Shown here in pieces: positions 47,178 through 55,981 of a stretch of 64,000 bases of DNA. Below the pieces are notes generated by a model. The model made no database searches. It had not been told where the DNA came from and saw nothing but the letters and a program-made list of their open reading frames with translations. A program made the translations under genes and the position numbers. Where the stretch lies: contig NZ_JAJLQY010000004.1 of the NCBI RefSeq assembly GCF_020991275.1, forward strand, positions 434,001 to 498,000, written 5' to 3'. Source of the stretch: Actinocorallia sp. API 0066. GTDB lineage: Bacteria; Actinomycetota; Actinomycetes; Streptosporangiales; Streptosporangiaceae. Numbering within the stretch: the first letter of the stretch is position 1; every line of letters starts with the position of its first letter.

Positions 47178-48469
47178 TGATCACAAGAGCGCTGCGGGCG
47201 GTGCGCACCGACGCCCAGTACCGCGGCTCGATCCTGCTGCTGTGCAACACGGTGTCGCTGGCCGGGTTCGGGTTCGTGTTCTGGACGCTGGCGGCCCGCA
47301 CCTACCCCGAGGCGGCCGTCGGACGGCTCGCCGCCGTCACCGCCGCGGTGAACCTGCTGGCGACGTTCGCCGCGCTGGGCCTGCCCAACACGGTGCTGCG
47401 GCACGTGAAGGAGGCGGGCAACCCCCGCGAGCTCGTCGCGGTGATCGTCGTGACGGTGAGCGTGCTCGGCGGGCTGCTCGCCGCGTTCGGCCTCGTCGTC
47501 GTCGGCCCGGTGCTGCCGGAGTCGATGGCGATGCACCACGGCGGCGGCTCCGCGCTGCTGGTGACGGTGCTCGTCGTGCTCACCGCGGTCGGGTCGGCGA
47601 TCGACGCGGGGCTGATCGCGGTCCGGGCGGCCGGGACACTGCTGCTGAAGAACCTCGTCGGCAGCGTCACCAAGATCGTGGCGCTGCCGCTGCTCGCCGA
47701 CCTCGACTCCGGCGGCCTCATCGCCGCCTACGGGCTCGGCACGATCGTCGCGGCGCTGCTGGGCGTCGGCACGCTGTGGAAGCGGCTGCGGCCCGTGCCG
47801 CGCCGGACCGGCACCCGCGCGGTGCTGCGCCGCTACGTGTCGTTCTCCCTGGGCAACTACGTCGGGACGGTGTTCGGCATCCTGCCGAGCACGATCGTGC
47901 CGCTCATGGTCCTGGCCGAGCGCGGCGAGGTCGAGACGGCGTGGTTCGCGGTGGCGTTCCAGCTCGTCGGGTTCCTCAACTTCATCCCGTCCACCGCCTC
48001 CCAGGTGATGTTCGCCGAGGCGCGGCAGGGCGGGCTGATCAGCTACTTCCGCAAGGCGTTCAAGAGCATCTACGTGATGCTGCTGCCCGCCTCGCTCGTC
48101 ATGTACGCGCTCGCGCCCTACCTGCTGCTGCCGTTCGGCGACGACTACTCCGAGGCGGGCACCGGGGTGCTGCGGGTCCTGGCGCTCGGCTCGCTGCTGA
48201 CCGCTGGCAACTACCTCGTCGACGCCGCGCTCATCGCCCGCGACCACACCCGCTCCTACATGGCGATGAACGCGACGAACTCGGTGCTGGTGCTGGCGTT
48301 CACCTGGCTGCTGCTGCCGGGCGGCCTCGTGGACGGCGCGGTCGGCTGGGTGCTGGCGCAGGGCGTGTCCGTCGCGATCGGGCTGCTCATGCTCATGGTC
48401 GCGTTCCGGCACCGCAGACCCGGCAGGTTCAGGGTCCCGGTGCGGCCGGAGCGGGAGGCGGCCCGGTGA
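47177..48469 (+). CDS. Polysaccharide flippase, Wzx/MATE-like (MOP superfamily)
   Basis: 430 aa; ATG one base inside the previous stop (TGATG). Twelve or so membrane helices along the whole length with few charged residues and no large loops. MOP-type flippases move lipid-linked repeat units across the membrane. It fits an O-unit or exopolysaccharide pathway in which the preceding glycosyltransferases build the unit on a lipid at the inner face. Confidence 0.88.
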   Translation: MITRALRAVRTDAQYRGSILLLCNTVSLAGFGFVFWTLAARTYPEAAVGRLAAVTAAVNLLATFAALGLPNTVLRHVKEAGNPRELVAVIVVTVSVLGGLLAAFGLVVVGPVLPESMAMHHGGGSALLVTVLVVLTAVGSAIDAGLIAVRAAGTLLLKNLVGSVTKIVALPLLADLDSGGLIAAYGLGTIVAALLGVGTLWKRLRPVPRRTGTRAVLRRYVSFSLGNYVGTVFGILPSTIVPLMVLAERGEVETAWFAVAFQLVGFLNFIPSTASQVMFAEARQGGLISYFRKAFKSIYVMLLPASLVMYALAPYLLLPFGDDYSEAGTGVLRVLALGSLLTAGNYLVDAALIARDHTRSYMAMNATNSVLVLAFTWLLLPGGLVDGAVGWVLAQGVSVAIGLLMLMVAFRHRRPGRFRVPVRPEREAAR

Positions 48470-49305
48470 GCGGCCCGCGCATGGCCGTCGTCATCCCGGC
48501 CGGGCCCGCCGACGACGTCGCCGACACCCTCGCCAGCGTGCTGCGCTGGATCCGGGACCCGCCGCTCGTCGTCATCGTCGACGACACCGGCGGCGCCCTC
48601 GCCGGGCTCGCCGGACCGGCCGTCACCGTGCTGCCCGCGCCCGTGGGCGCGCCCGGCGGCCAGGGCGGCCTCTGGGTGAAGCTGGCGGCCGGGCTGCGGC
48701 ACGCCCTGGACACCGCCGAGTTCGACCTCCTGTTGCGGCTGGACGCCGACGCGCTCCTGCTCGGCCCCGGCCTCGCCGAACGGGCCGCCGCCCGGTTCGC
48801 CGAGCACCCGCGCGCCGGGATGCTCGGCTCGTACACCACGGGGCCGGACGGGATGCCGCGTGACTGGTCGCCCGCCCGCCGCGAGCTGGCCGCCGAGATC
48901 GGCGCGCGCGGGCTGCGCAGGCCGGGGGTGCGCTCCGTCCTGCGCGACCTGTACGGGCGGGCGCGCGCGCACGGGTACGAGCTGGGGGCGCACGCGCTCG
49001 GCGGCGCCTGCCTGTACCGGGCCGAGACGCTGCGGGACGTCCGCGCGGCGGGCCTGCTCGACCTGCCCGTCCTGGCCCGCAGCAACGCCGGTGAGGACCA
49101 CCTGTTCGGGCTCGTGCTGCACGCGCGCGGCTGGCGGATCGCCGACTTCGGCGGCCCCGGCGACCCCCTCGCCCTGCGGTGGAAGGGGCTGCCCGCGGCT
49201 CCGGCGGACCTGCTGGCGCGCGGCGCCCTCGTCACGCACTCCGTGCGGCACTGGGCGGACCTCGACGAGACGGCCATCCGCGGCTTCTTCGCGGCGCGCA
49301 GGTGA
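48466..49305 (+). CDS. Glycosyltransferase-like protein, family 2 type
   Basis: 279 aa, GTG start overlapping the flippase stop (GTGA). Short GT-A-like protein: MAVVIPAGPADDVADTLASV, VVIVDDTGGAL, then LLLRLDADALLLGPGL with a DAD metal site. It has no C-terminal membrane helix. The region after DAD (GGACLYRAETLRDVRAAGLL) looks more like a galactosyl- or mannosyltransferase core than the DDD pair seen in the other GT2 genes. Donor unknown. Confidence 0.8.
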   Translation: MSGPRMAVVIPAGPADDVADTLASVLRWIRDPPLVVIVDDTGGALAGLAGPAVTVLPAPVGAPGGQGGLWVKLAAGLRHALDTAEFDLLLRLDADALLLGPGLAERAAARFAEHPRAGMLGSYTTGPDGMPRDWSPARRELAAEIGARGLRRPGVRSVLRDLYGRARAHGYELGAHALGGACLYRAETLRDVRAAGLLDLPVLARSNAGEDHLFGLVLHARGWRIADFGGPGDPLALRWKGLPAAPADLLARGALVTHSVRHWADLDETAIRGFFAARR

Positions 49306-49400
49306 CCCCCGGCGCGGCGCCGCCCGGAGAGCGGGCACGGCACAGCACAGCCGTACACGTACCTTAAAATCCCTCGAAGTCTGGAATACGGAGGACAGTG

Positions 49401-50306
49401 ATGTCGGGAGTGGGGAAAACGGCCCTGTGGCGGGTCGCCGCCGCCCTGGCCGGAGCCCTCGCGCTGTCGTCCGCCGTGGTCGCGCTCCAGCCCGGCGAGC
49501 CCGAGAACGCCGCGGCGATCCCGACGCTGCTGCCCGAGCAGCCCGCCAAACCCAAGGCGGAGAAGAAGCCCGTCGTCACCCTCCCCGACGTCAAGTGGAA
49601 GCTCAGCTTCCAGGACGAGTTCGACGGCACCGGCCACCCGTCGCCCGGCCGGTGGAACATCCACCACGGCAACGGCATCAACGGCTACGGGCACAAGGCG
49701 CTGCAGTTCTACCACCCCGACAACGTCAAACTGAACGGCAAGGGCCAGCTCGTGCTCACCGCGCGCAAGGTCAAGGACTTCCAGACCTGCTGGTACGGGC
49801 CGTGCACGTACACGTCGGGCCGCATCGACAGCAAGGGCCTGGTCACCCACTCCCCCGGACGGCTCACCGCCCGGATGAAGATCCCCAAGGGCAAGGGCCT
49901 GTGGCCCGCGTTCTGGGCGCAGACCGTCGAGACCAAGCCGAAGCGGTACAGCGAGATCGACATCCTGGAGACCATCGGCAGCGAGCCGACCCGCGTCCAG
50001 GGCTTCGCGCACACCGCCAAGGGCAGGGTCGGCGGCGGCGACCGCTGGCTGGACGAGCCCCTCGCCGACAAGTACCACGTGTACGGGGTCGACTGGACCG
50101 ACGACAGGATCGTCTGGTGGATGGACGGCGAACCCTACGCCGAGGTCAAGCGCTACCCCGGCTGGCCGTTCGACACCACCATGTTCTTCATCTTCAACCT
50201 GCAGGTCGGCGGCGAGTGGCCGGGCGACCCCGACGCCGAGACCGAGTTCCCCGCCCTGATGCTGATCGACTGGATCCGCACCTACCACCCGGCGGGCGCC
50301 GCGTGA
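49401..50306 (+). CDS. Secreted glycoside hydrolase, family 16
   Basis: 301 aa from the ATG at 49401, with GGAGG 6 bases upstream. N-terminal hydrophobic export segment (residues about 8-30), a Pro/Lys/Glu linker (PAKPKAEKKP) and a GH16 domain with catalytic EIDILE at 185-190 and a CWYGPC disulfide (130-135). It is a near twin of the gene at 40960-41787 (NGNGINGYGH and QVGGEWPG are identical). It is separated from the GT run by 95 bases and begins a second overlapping trio with the 155-aa protein and the DUF2206 protein. Confidence 0.92.
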   Translation: MSGVGKTALWRVAAALAGALALSSAVVALQPGEPENAAAIPTLLPEQPAKPKAEKKPVVTLPDVKWKLSFQDEFDGTGHPSPGRWNIHHGNGINGYGHKALQFYHPDNVKLNGKGQLVLTARKVKDFQTCWYGPCTYTSGRIDSKGLVTHSPGRLTARMKIPKGKGLWPAFWAQTVETKPKRYSEIDILETIGSEPTRVQGFAHTAKGRVGGGDRWLDEPLADKYHVYGVDWTDDRIVWWMDGEPYAEVKRYPGWPFDTTMFFIFNLQVGGEWPGDPDAETEFPALMLIDWIRTYHPAGAA

Positions 50307-50770
50307 GCCTCGGCCTCGACGAGCTGGAGGACGAGACACGGTCACCGCTCCCCCTCGCGGTCGCCGCCGCCGTGGCCGTCGTCCTCGCCCTGCTCGTCCA
50401 GACCGGGGCGGGCGGCGCCGTGCTGCGCGCCCTCGGCCTCGCCCAGAACCCGCTGCCCTACACCGAACTCGCGTTCGTCACCCCTCGTGAGCTGCCCGAA
50501 CGGGTCGTGACGGGCCAGGCGCCGAAGAACGCGGCGTTCGAGATCCGCAACATGACGGGCGCCGAACAGCGCTACACGTGGAAGGCGTACGTCGTGCTCG
50601 GCGCGAAGGAGACCGAGGTGGGCGGCGCCGCCGTCACCGTCGCCGACGGGGCGCGGGTCGAGATCGCCCCGCCGAAGGTCCGCTGCGCGCCCGGCCCCAT
50701 CCGGTTCGTCATCAAGCTGGCCAAACGCGACGAGAGCCTCGCGTTCCACGCCGAATGCGGGGCCGCGTGA
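50303..50770 (+). CDS. Small membrane-anchored protein of unknown function
   Basis: 155 aa, GTG start, GTGA overlap with the GH16 gene. One membrane helix (residues about 18-45), then an extracytoplasmic domain of about 100 residues with beta-strands (FEIRNMTGAEQRYTWKAYVV) and a single Cys pair (RCAPGP and AECGAA) at the C-terminus. The NPLPYTELAFVTP start of this domain resembles the C-terminal domain of DUF1616 proteins, but only weakly. It overlaps the DUF2206 gene by 4 bases, so the two are probably partners. Confidence 0.7.
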   Translation: MSLGLDELEDETRSPLPLAVAAAVAVVLALLVQTGAGGAVLRALGLAQNPLPYTELAFVTPRELPERVVTGQAPKNAAFEIRNMTGAEQRYTWKAYVVLGAKETEVGGAAVTVADGARVEIAPPKVRCAPGPIRFVIKLAKRDESLAFHAECGAA

Positions 50771-53100
50771 GAGGCGACCCCACCCGCACCGTGCCGGACC
50801 TCCTCGACCGGTCGCCGCTGGAGACCATCCCCGACCTGCCCGTCGTGCCGCCGCGCGGCGACGCCCGCAGGACCCTGTACCGGTACGCGGGCCTCATCAT
50901 CGCGATCGACGTGCTCGTGGTGGCGCGCGACCTGTGGGCGGCGCAGATCGTGCTGCTGCCGCTGCTGTTCACGGTGCCGGGACTGCTGCTGCTGCGGGCG
51001 CTGCGGGTGCCCGGCACGTCCATCGCCGCGTTCCCCCTGTACGTGCCGACCGCGTCGGTGATGACGCTGCTGGCGTCGGGTCTCGCGGTGAACTTCGTCG
51101 GGCCCGTCGTCGGCGTGGACGCGCCGCTGCGGGCGCTGCCGCTGCTCGTCGGGCTCCAGTTCGTGCTGGGCGGCCTGCTGCTGGCCGGGGCGCGCGCGCC
51201 CGACGCGACGTTCCTGGACTGGAAGGACCTGCCGGGCACCGCCTGGCTGCTGCTGCCGCCGCTCGTCCCGCTGCTGGCGGCGATCGGCGCGCTGCGGCTG
51301 AACACCGGGCACGACAACACCATCGCCGTCGTGTCGATCGTCGTGTGCCTGCTGCTGCTCGTCGTCTCGACGGCCTCGGCCGACCGGATGACGCACGGCC
51401 AGCTGTCGATCATGCTGGTGGCGGTCGCGCTGGCGATGATGTGGTCGTTCTCGCTGCGCAGCGAACTGGTGTACGGGTTCGACATCGCCACCGAGTACGG
51501 GCAGGCCCGCCGCACCTACCTCGCCGGGGTCTGGGAGGCCGACCACAGCACCGACGCCTACGGGGCGATGCTCAGCATCACCCTCATGCCCGCCCAGCTA
51601 CACGCGCTGACGGGCATGTCCGAGGTCGTCGTCCTCAAGCTCGTCTACCCGATCCTGTTCGCGCTGTTCCCCGTCGGGGTGTTCCGCCTCGCCGACCGGT
51701 TCCTGCCGACCCGCTGGGCCTACCTCGCCGCGACGTACGCGCTCGTCCAGGGCGGCATCTTCCAGCAGTTGCCCGCGCTCGCCCGGCAGGAGATCGCGCT
51801 CCTGCTGTTCGCCGCCGTCCTCGGCGCCGTGTTCGACCACCGGGTCAGCGGGCGGCAGCGGGCCGCGCTCATCGCGGTGTTCGCCCCCGGCATGATCATC
51901 TCGCACTACTCGACGGCCTACCTCGCCGCCGCGGTGTTCGCCGGGGCCCTCGTGATGCAGGGCGTCGTGTCCGTGGTCAAACGCAAACGCGCGGTCAACC
52001 TCGCCGTCCTCGCCGCGTTCGTCGCGAGCCTCGGCGCGGGCGTGGTCTGGTACGGGTTCGTCACCCACTCGGCGTCGAACCTGTCGCAGTTCAGCGGCTC
52101 GATCAGCGCGGGCGGCCTGAAGCTGCTGCCCAACGCCGACGGCGGCAACATCATCTCCGGCTACCTCAAGGGCACCGAGACCAGCGGCATCAGCGTCGCC
52201 GACTACCAGGTGCGGATAGACGAGCAGTACACGCGGTACCGCAAGTACGTCGAACCGTTCGAGGACGCGGGCGAGGAGAAGTACGAGCTGAAGGCGAAAC
52301 CGGCCGACCGGCCGCCCGTGCTCGTCCCCGCGCTGCGCGGCGTCCTCAACCTCGGCGAGCTGCTCGCCCAGCAGCTCGGCAACCTCCTGGCGCTGCTCGG
52401 CGCCCTGTTCGTGGTGTTCCGCCGGAAGTCGCCGGGCGCGATCCGGGTGGTGGGGCTGCTCGCCGTGCCCGCCCTGCTCATGCTCATGCTGTTCCGGGTG
52501 TCGGGCACGTTCGCGTCCGCCTACAACCAGGGGCGGGCCCAGCTCCAGGTGATGATCCTGCTCGTCGTCCCGCTGTTCTGGGTGCTGTACAAGCTGGTGC
52601 AGCGGCTGCACAGGTTCAACCGGGAGGACGACGAGCTGTTCCTCGACCGGCTGTTCCGCACCACGTCGGCGCTCGCCCTGCTCACCATCTTCCTCAACAC
52701 CACGGGCTTCGTCGGCGCGTTCTTCGGCGGCGGCACCAGCACCAACCTGACCGCCAAAGGCGAGGACTTCACCCGTTTCTACATGCGGGAACCCGAACTC
52801 GCCGGGGCCCGCTGGATGGGGCCGCGGGTCGCCCGGAAGGAACTGGTGTACGCCGACAGGTACGCCACCCTCCGGATCTACGCCGAGACCACGATCACCG
52901 ACCAGCTGCACGCCGACATCACGCCCCGCACCCTCCACCAGACCGGCTGGATCTACGCGAGCCACGCCAACGTCGTCGACGGCAGGGTGCGCAGCCTCGT
53001 CGACAACAAACTCACGATCTACGCGTTCCCCGAACTGTTCGTCGACGACCACTACAACAAGGTCTACGCGAACGGCTACTCGGCCGTCTACCGCCGCTGA
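50767..53100 (+). CDS. DUF2206 large membrane protein (candidate polymerase or GT-C enzyme)
   Basis: 777 aa, GTG start, GTGA overlap. Fifteen or more membrane helices in residues about 38-660 with an extracytoplasmic stretch at about 430-520 (YLKGTETSGISVADYQVRID) and a soluble C-terminal domain of about 130 residues. The helix-rich pattern, with the Asp/Glu-bearing loop FDIATEYGQARRTYLAG after an early helix pair, resembles GT-C transferases. No Wzy gene was found elsewhere in the island, so this protein is the best candidate for the chain-building or chain-transfer step. That assignment is inference. Confidence 0.75.
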   Translation: MRGDPTRTVPDLLDRSPLETIPDLPVVPPRGDARRTLYRYAGLIIAIDVLVVARDLWAAQIVLLPLLFTVPGLLLLRALRVPGTSIAAFPLYVPTASVMTLLASGLAVNFVGPVVGVDAPLRALPLLVGLQFVLGGLLLAGARAPDATFLDWKDLPGTAWLLLPPLVPLLAAIGALRLNTGHDNTIAVVSIVVCLLLLVVSTASADRMTHGQLSIMLVAVALAMMWSFSLRSELVYGFDIATEYGQARRTYLAGVWEADHSTDAYGAMLSITLMPAQLHALTGMSEVVVLKLVYPILFALFPVGVFRLADRFLPTRWAYLAATYALVQGGIFQQLPALARQEIALLLFAAVLGAVFDHRVSGRQRAALIAVFAPGMIISHYSTAYLAAAVFAGALVMQGVVSVVKRKRAVNLAVLAAFVASLGAGVVWYGFVTHSASNLSQFSGSISAGGLKLLPNADGGNIISGYLKGTETSGISVADYQVRIDEQYTRYRKYVEPFEDAGEEKYELKAKPADRPPVLVPALRGVLNLGELLAQQLGNLLALLGALFVVFRRKSPGAIRVVGLLAVPALLMLMLFRVSGTFASAYNQGRAQLQVMILLVVPLFWVLYKLVQRLHRFNREDDELFLDRLFRTTSALALLTIFLNTTGFVGAFFGGGTSTNLTAKGEDFTRFYMREPELAGARWMGPRVARKELVYADRYATLRIYAETTITDQLHADITPRTLHQTGWIYASHANVVDGRVRSLVDNKLTIYAFPELFVDDHYNKVYANGYSAVYRR

Positions 53101-53140
53101 CCCCGGCTCCCGGGCCTCGGGCCAAGACGAACACGCCCGG

Positions 53141-53917
53141 TCAGGGGAGGACGCGGTGCCAGGCGGTGGGGGTGCCGGGAGTGGGGGTGAAGTCGTAGCG
53201 GAGGGTGTTGTGGGAGAGGGCTACGAGGGAGATGGAGGTGGTGCCGAAGACTCGGTTGTCGGGGGTGGGGTGGCGGTGGACGAGGGCTCGGGGGTCGGAG
53301 AGGGGGAGGTTGGCGCCGTCGGCCAGGGGGAGCCAGGGGCCCCAGGCTTCGGCGGGGGAGGTTGAGGGGGTGGGGGTGGGGCGGGGGGTGGATTCCAGGA
53401 GGGGGCGGAAGTGGGCGAGGCGGGAGCGGATGCCCTCCAGGGCGGACTCCGGGATGGCGGACGGGCCGGGGCAGGTGGCGTCCAGGCCGGTGTTGACGAC
53501 GAGGTGGAAGCCCGGCTCCAGCCAGCGGTCGGTCAGGTCGAGGCCCGTCCACGTCCAGAGCCGTACCTTGTCCGGCTCGGCGCAGATCAGGTGGAAAGGG
53601 TCGAAGCGGGACGGGTCGAGGGGGCCGAGATCACCGTGGGCGGCGACGCGCAACGGCAGGTCGCCCCGGGACAGGCGGCCCTCGACGGGGGCGTCCACAC
53701 CGCAGCCGTTCAGGATCACGCCGAGTCGGCGTTCGGCCGGGTTGACCGCGAGCCACGTGCCGCCCGCCAGACGGTCCCGGCCGCCGATCAGGCCCGGGTG
53801 GTCGGGCCAGTGCGCGGCGGGCGGGTCCCACGCCCGGTCGACGTACTCGTCACGGACACCGGCCGCCAGGACGGGCACGGGGGCGGCGGGGTCGAAGCTC
53901 AGCAGGCACGTGCACAT
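53141..53917 (-). CDS. NRDE/TANGO2-family protein
   Basis: 258 aa. Starts MCTCLLSFD with the conserved N-terminal Cys2, and a RDEY motif at residue about 22 replaces NRDE. The family fold is an Ntn-like barrel of unknown reaction; TANGO2 in animals affects lipid or acyl-CoA handling. It lies 7 bases after the SCO1664-family gene, so it is read with that gene. Its coding strand is unusually C-rich in the last 90 codons (PTPTPSTSP run). Confidence 0.85.
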   Translation of the reverse strand: MCTCLLSFDPAAPVPVLAAGVRDEYVDRAWDPPAAHWPDHPGLIGGRDRLAGGTWLAVNPAERRLGVILNGCGVDAPVEGRLSRGDLPLRVAAHGDLGPLDPSRFDPFHLICAEPDKVRLWTWTGLDLTDRWLEPGFHLVVNTGLDATCPGPSAIPESALEGIRSRLAHFRPLLESTPRPTPTPSTSPAEAWGPWLPLADGANLPLSDPRALVHRHPTPDNRVFGTTSISLVALSHNTLRYDFTPTPGTPTAWHRVLP

Positions 53918-53924
53918 GCGGACC

Positions 53925-54653
53925 TCACATGGGGGGCCAGGGGACGGCGGGCCAGTCCTCGGGCGGGTAGGGGTGGACTTTGTGCTTCAGCATGAGATCC
54001 ACCCGGTGGCGGGTCGCCTCCACCTCGGTGGGGGTGATGTGCCCGGTGAGCCGCTCGGCCAGCGTCCCGTCCAGCTCGGCCCGCACCTTCGCCAGCGCCT
54101 GCAGGGCGAGCGGCTTCAGCGGCTTGCCCCGCCACTGCCACAGCACGGTGCGCAGCTTGTAGTCGGTGGAGAAGGTGACGCCGTGGTCGCAGCCGTGGAC
54201 GTGCCCTCCCGGCACCGGAAGCAGGTGCCCGATCTTGCGGTCGGCGTTGTTCACCACCGCGTCGAACACCGCGACCCGCCGGACGGCCGGGTCGTTGGCG
54301 CGGGACAGCGCCACAAGGTCGACCTCCGGATCCGGCTCGATCCACAGCTGGACCATGCCGGGCCCGTACGGGCCGTCCCGGTGCACGGTGGGCGGCACGA
54401 CCCGCAGACCCATCGCCTGCGACACCAGGTAGGAGGCGACCTCACGGCCCGCGAGGGTGCCGTCGGGGAAGTCCCACAGGGGCCGCTCGCCCGCTATCGG
54501 CTTGTACACGCACTTGGCGCGCACCCCGCCGAGCTCGATGTCACAGCGCAGTGTCGCGTTGGACGCCTGGACGATGCGCCCTTCGACGGTCATCTCACCT
54601 TCGGTGAGCAGTTTCTCCGCCGCCACGGAGTCCTCCGCCAGGGACCGCGTCAT
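53925..54653 (-). CDS. SCO1664-family kinase-like protein
   Basis: 242 aa; ATGA overlap with the DUF3090 stop, AAGGA before the ATG. It looks like a compact PI3/PI4-kinase-type or HipA-like fold: CVYKPIAGE supplies an ATP-binding Lys, FDAVVNNADRKIGHLL a catalytic DxxxxN pair and GCDHGVTFS the metal Asp. The substrate is not known. It is conserved beside the DUF3090 and histidine phosphatase genes in actinobacteria. Confidence 0.82.
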   Translation of the reverse strand: MTRSLAEDSVAAEKLLTEGEMTVEGRIVQASNATLRCDIELGGVRAKCVYKPIAGERPLWDFPDGTLAGREVASYLVSQAMGLRVVPPTVHRDGPYGPGMVQLWIEPDPEVDLVALSRANDPAVRRVAVFDAVVNNADRKIGHLLPVPGGHVHGCDHGVTFSTDYKLRTVLWQWRGKPLKPLALQALAKVRAELDGTLAERLTGHITPTEVEATRHRVDLMLKHKVHPYPPEDWPAVPWPPM

Positions 54654-55192
54654 ATTGTCCTTAGATGCCCGTTCTGCCGGGGGCAGACGTGGCCCGCGGC
54701 GTCCAGGGGAAGGCCGCACAGCGGGCACGGCGGACGGCCCGCCGCGACGAGGCGCAGCGCCCGCTCGGCGAACGCGCGGGCCCGCGCCGCGCTCAGCGAC
54801 ACCCGCAGCGTGTCGCCCTCGGGGTCGGGCTCGCCCGCGTCGGCCTCGGCGGACTCGGCGGCCTCGATGATCACCAGCTCGCGTTCCGGATCCCAGGCCA
54901 GCGACAGCGACCCCACCCGGAACTCCTCCTCCACGGGCAGGTCGAGCGGGGAGTCGTCGCGCAGCGCCTCGGGGGTGAGCGCGGGGACGTGCGCGACGCC
55001 GCCGCTGCGCCGCAGCACCTCGTCCAGCAGCTCCTCCAGGCGTTCGGCGAGCAGCCCGACCTGGAACTTCTCCAGGCCGACGCTCGTGGTCCTGGCGCCG
55101 TCGCGGGCCTGGAGGTAGAACGCCCGCTGTCCGGGCTGGCCGATGGTACCGGCGACGAACCGGTCCGGCATGTCGTAGGAGATGACCGGCAT
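54650..55192 (-). CDS. DUF3090 family protein with C-terminal zinc motif
   Basis: 180 aa. N-terminal beta-rich region (MPVISYDMPDRFVAGTIG), an alpha-helical middle with acidic stretches, and a C-terminal CPLCGLPLDAAGHVCPRQ zinc-ribbon. The function is unknown. It is the first gene of the three-gene run DUF3090, SCO1664-family, NRDE. TAGGGT lies 6 bases before its ATG, so it starts a leaderless message of its own close to the phosphatase stop. Confidence 0.85.
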   Translation of the reverse strand: MPVISYDMPDRFVAGTIGQPGQRAFYLQARDGARTTSVGLEKFQVGLLAERLEELLDEVLRRSGGVAHVPALTPEALRDDSPLDLPVEEEFRVGSLSLAWDPERELVIIEAAESAEADAGEPDPEGDTLRVSLSAARARAFAERALRLVAAGRPPCPLCGLPLDAAGHVCPRQNGHLRTI

Positions 55193-55198
55193 GATCCG

Positions 55199-55204
55199 AC
55201 CCTA
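55199..55204 (-). promoter_or_regulatory. -10 box TAGGGT of the DUF3090 gene, predicted leaderless start
   Basis: TAGGGT lies 6 bases before the ATG at 55192, overlapping the stop of the phosphatase gene. Confidence 0.5.
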
Positions 55205-55861
55205 CGCGCCGCCGCCGACCGGTGCGTCACCGCTCCCCGGGTTGGGCGGGACGAGCCCGGCCACCGATCCCCCGGTGTCGTTGAGCCGCGCCAGGAACGG
55301 CCGCAGGGCGGTGTACCGGATCACCGTGAGGGACGCGGGCTCGACCTGGATCCGCTGGAACTGGTCGAGGTGGAGGCCGAGCGCGTCGGCGGTGATCGCC
55401 TTGATGATGTCGCCGTGCGAGCAGACCGCGTAGACGGCCTCCTCGCCCAGCCGCGCGTTCCACTCACGGACCGCCTGGACGGCCCGTGCCTGCGCCGCCG
55501 CCAGGGCCTCCCCGCCGGGGAACACCACGGCGCTCGGATGGGCCTGGACGACCTTCCACAGGGGTTCCTCGGCCAGCTCCGAGAGCTTCCGGCCGGTCCA
55601 GTCGCCGTACCTGACCTCACCGAACCTGTCGTCCGTCTCCAGGGCGAGCGCACGGCCCGCCAGGACGGCCCCGGCCGTCTCCCGGCACCGGTCCAGGGGG
55701 GAGGACACGACGGCGTCCAGGGGGAGCCCGGACAGCCGCGCGGCGAGCGCCTCGGCCTGGGCCCTGCCCCGCTCGTCCAGGGGCACGCCGGGGGTCCAGC
55801 CGGTGAGGACGGGCCCCGTCTGCGCGGTCAAACCATGACGGATGAGAAGAACTGTCGGCAC
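55202..55861 (-). CDS. Histidine phosphatase family protein (MSMEG_4193-like)
   Basis: 219 aa from the GTG at 55861. Phosphoglycerate-mutase fold: LLIRHGLTAQTG with catalytic His, SSPLDRCRETAG with phosphate-binding Arg, a conserved Glu in FGEVRYGDW, and VCSHGDIIKAITAD with the second catalytic His. The substrate is unknown; members of this actinobacterial group stand beside DUF3090 and the SCO1664-like protein. TAGAGT lies 7 bases before the GTG. Confidence 0.87.
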   Translation of the reverse strand: MPTVLLIRHGLTAQTGPVLTGWTPGVPLDERGRAQAEALAARLSGLPLDAVVSSPLDRCRETAGAVLAGRALALETDDRFGEVRYGDWTGRKLSELAEEPLWKVVQAHPSAVVFPGGEALAAAQARAVQAVREWNARLGEEAVYAVCSHGDIIKAITADALGLHLDQFQRIQVEPASLTVIRYTALRPFLARLNDTGGSVAGLVPPNPGSGDAPVGGGA

Positions 55862-55868
55862 AACCCTC

Positions 55869-55874
55869 ACTCTA
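55869..55874 (-). promoter_or_regulatory. -10 box TAGAGT of the histidine phosphatase gene
   Basis: TAGAGT lies 7 bases before the GTG at 55861. Confidence 0.45.
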
Positions 55875-55981
55875 TGCGTCCCCGCCCCTCCCCCGGCGGG
55901 GATCCCCGACCGCCGATACCCACAGGATCGTGGCGTCCGGGACTCTGGGCACGGAGCGGGATCTTGCCGGATACTTGCCGG

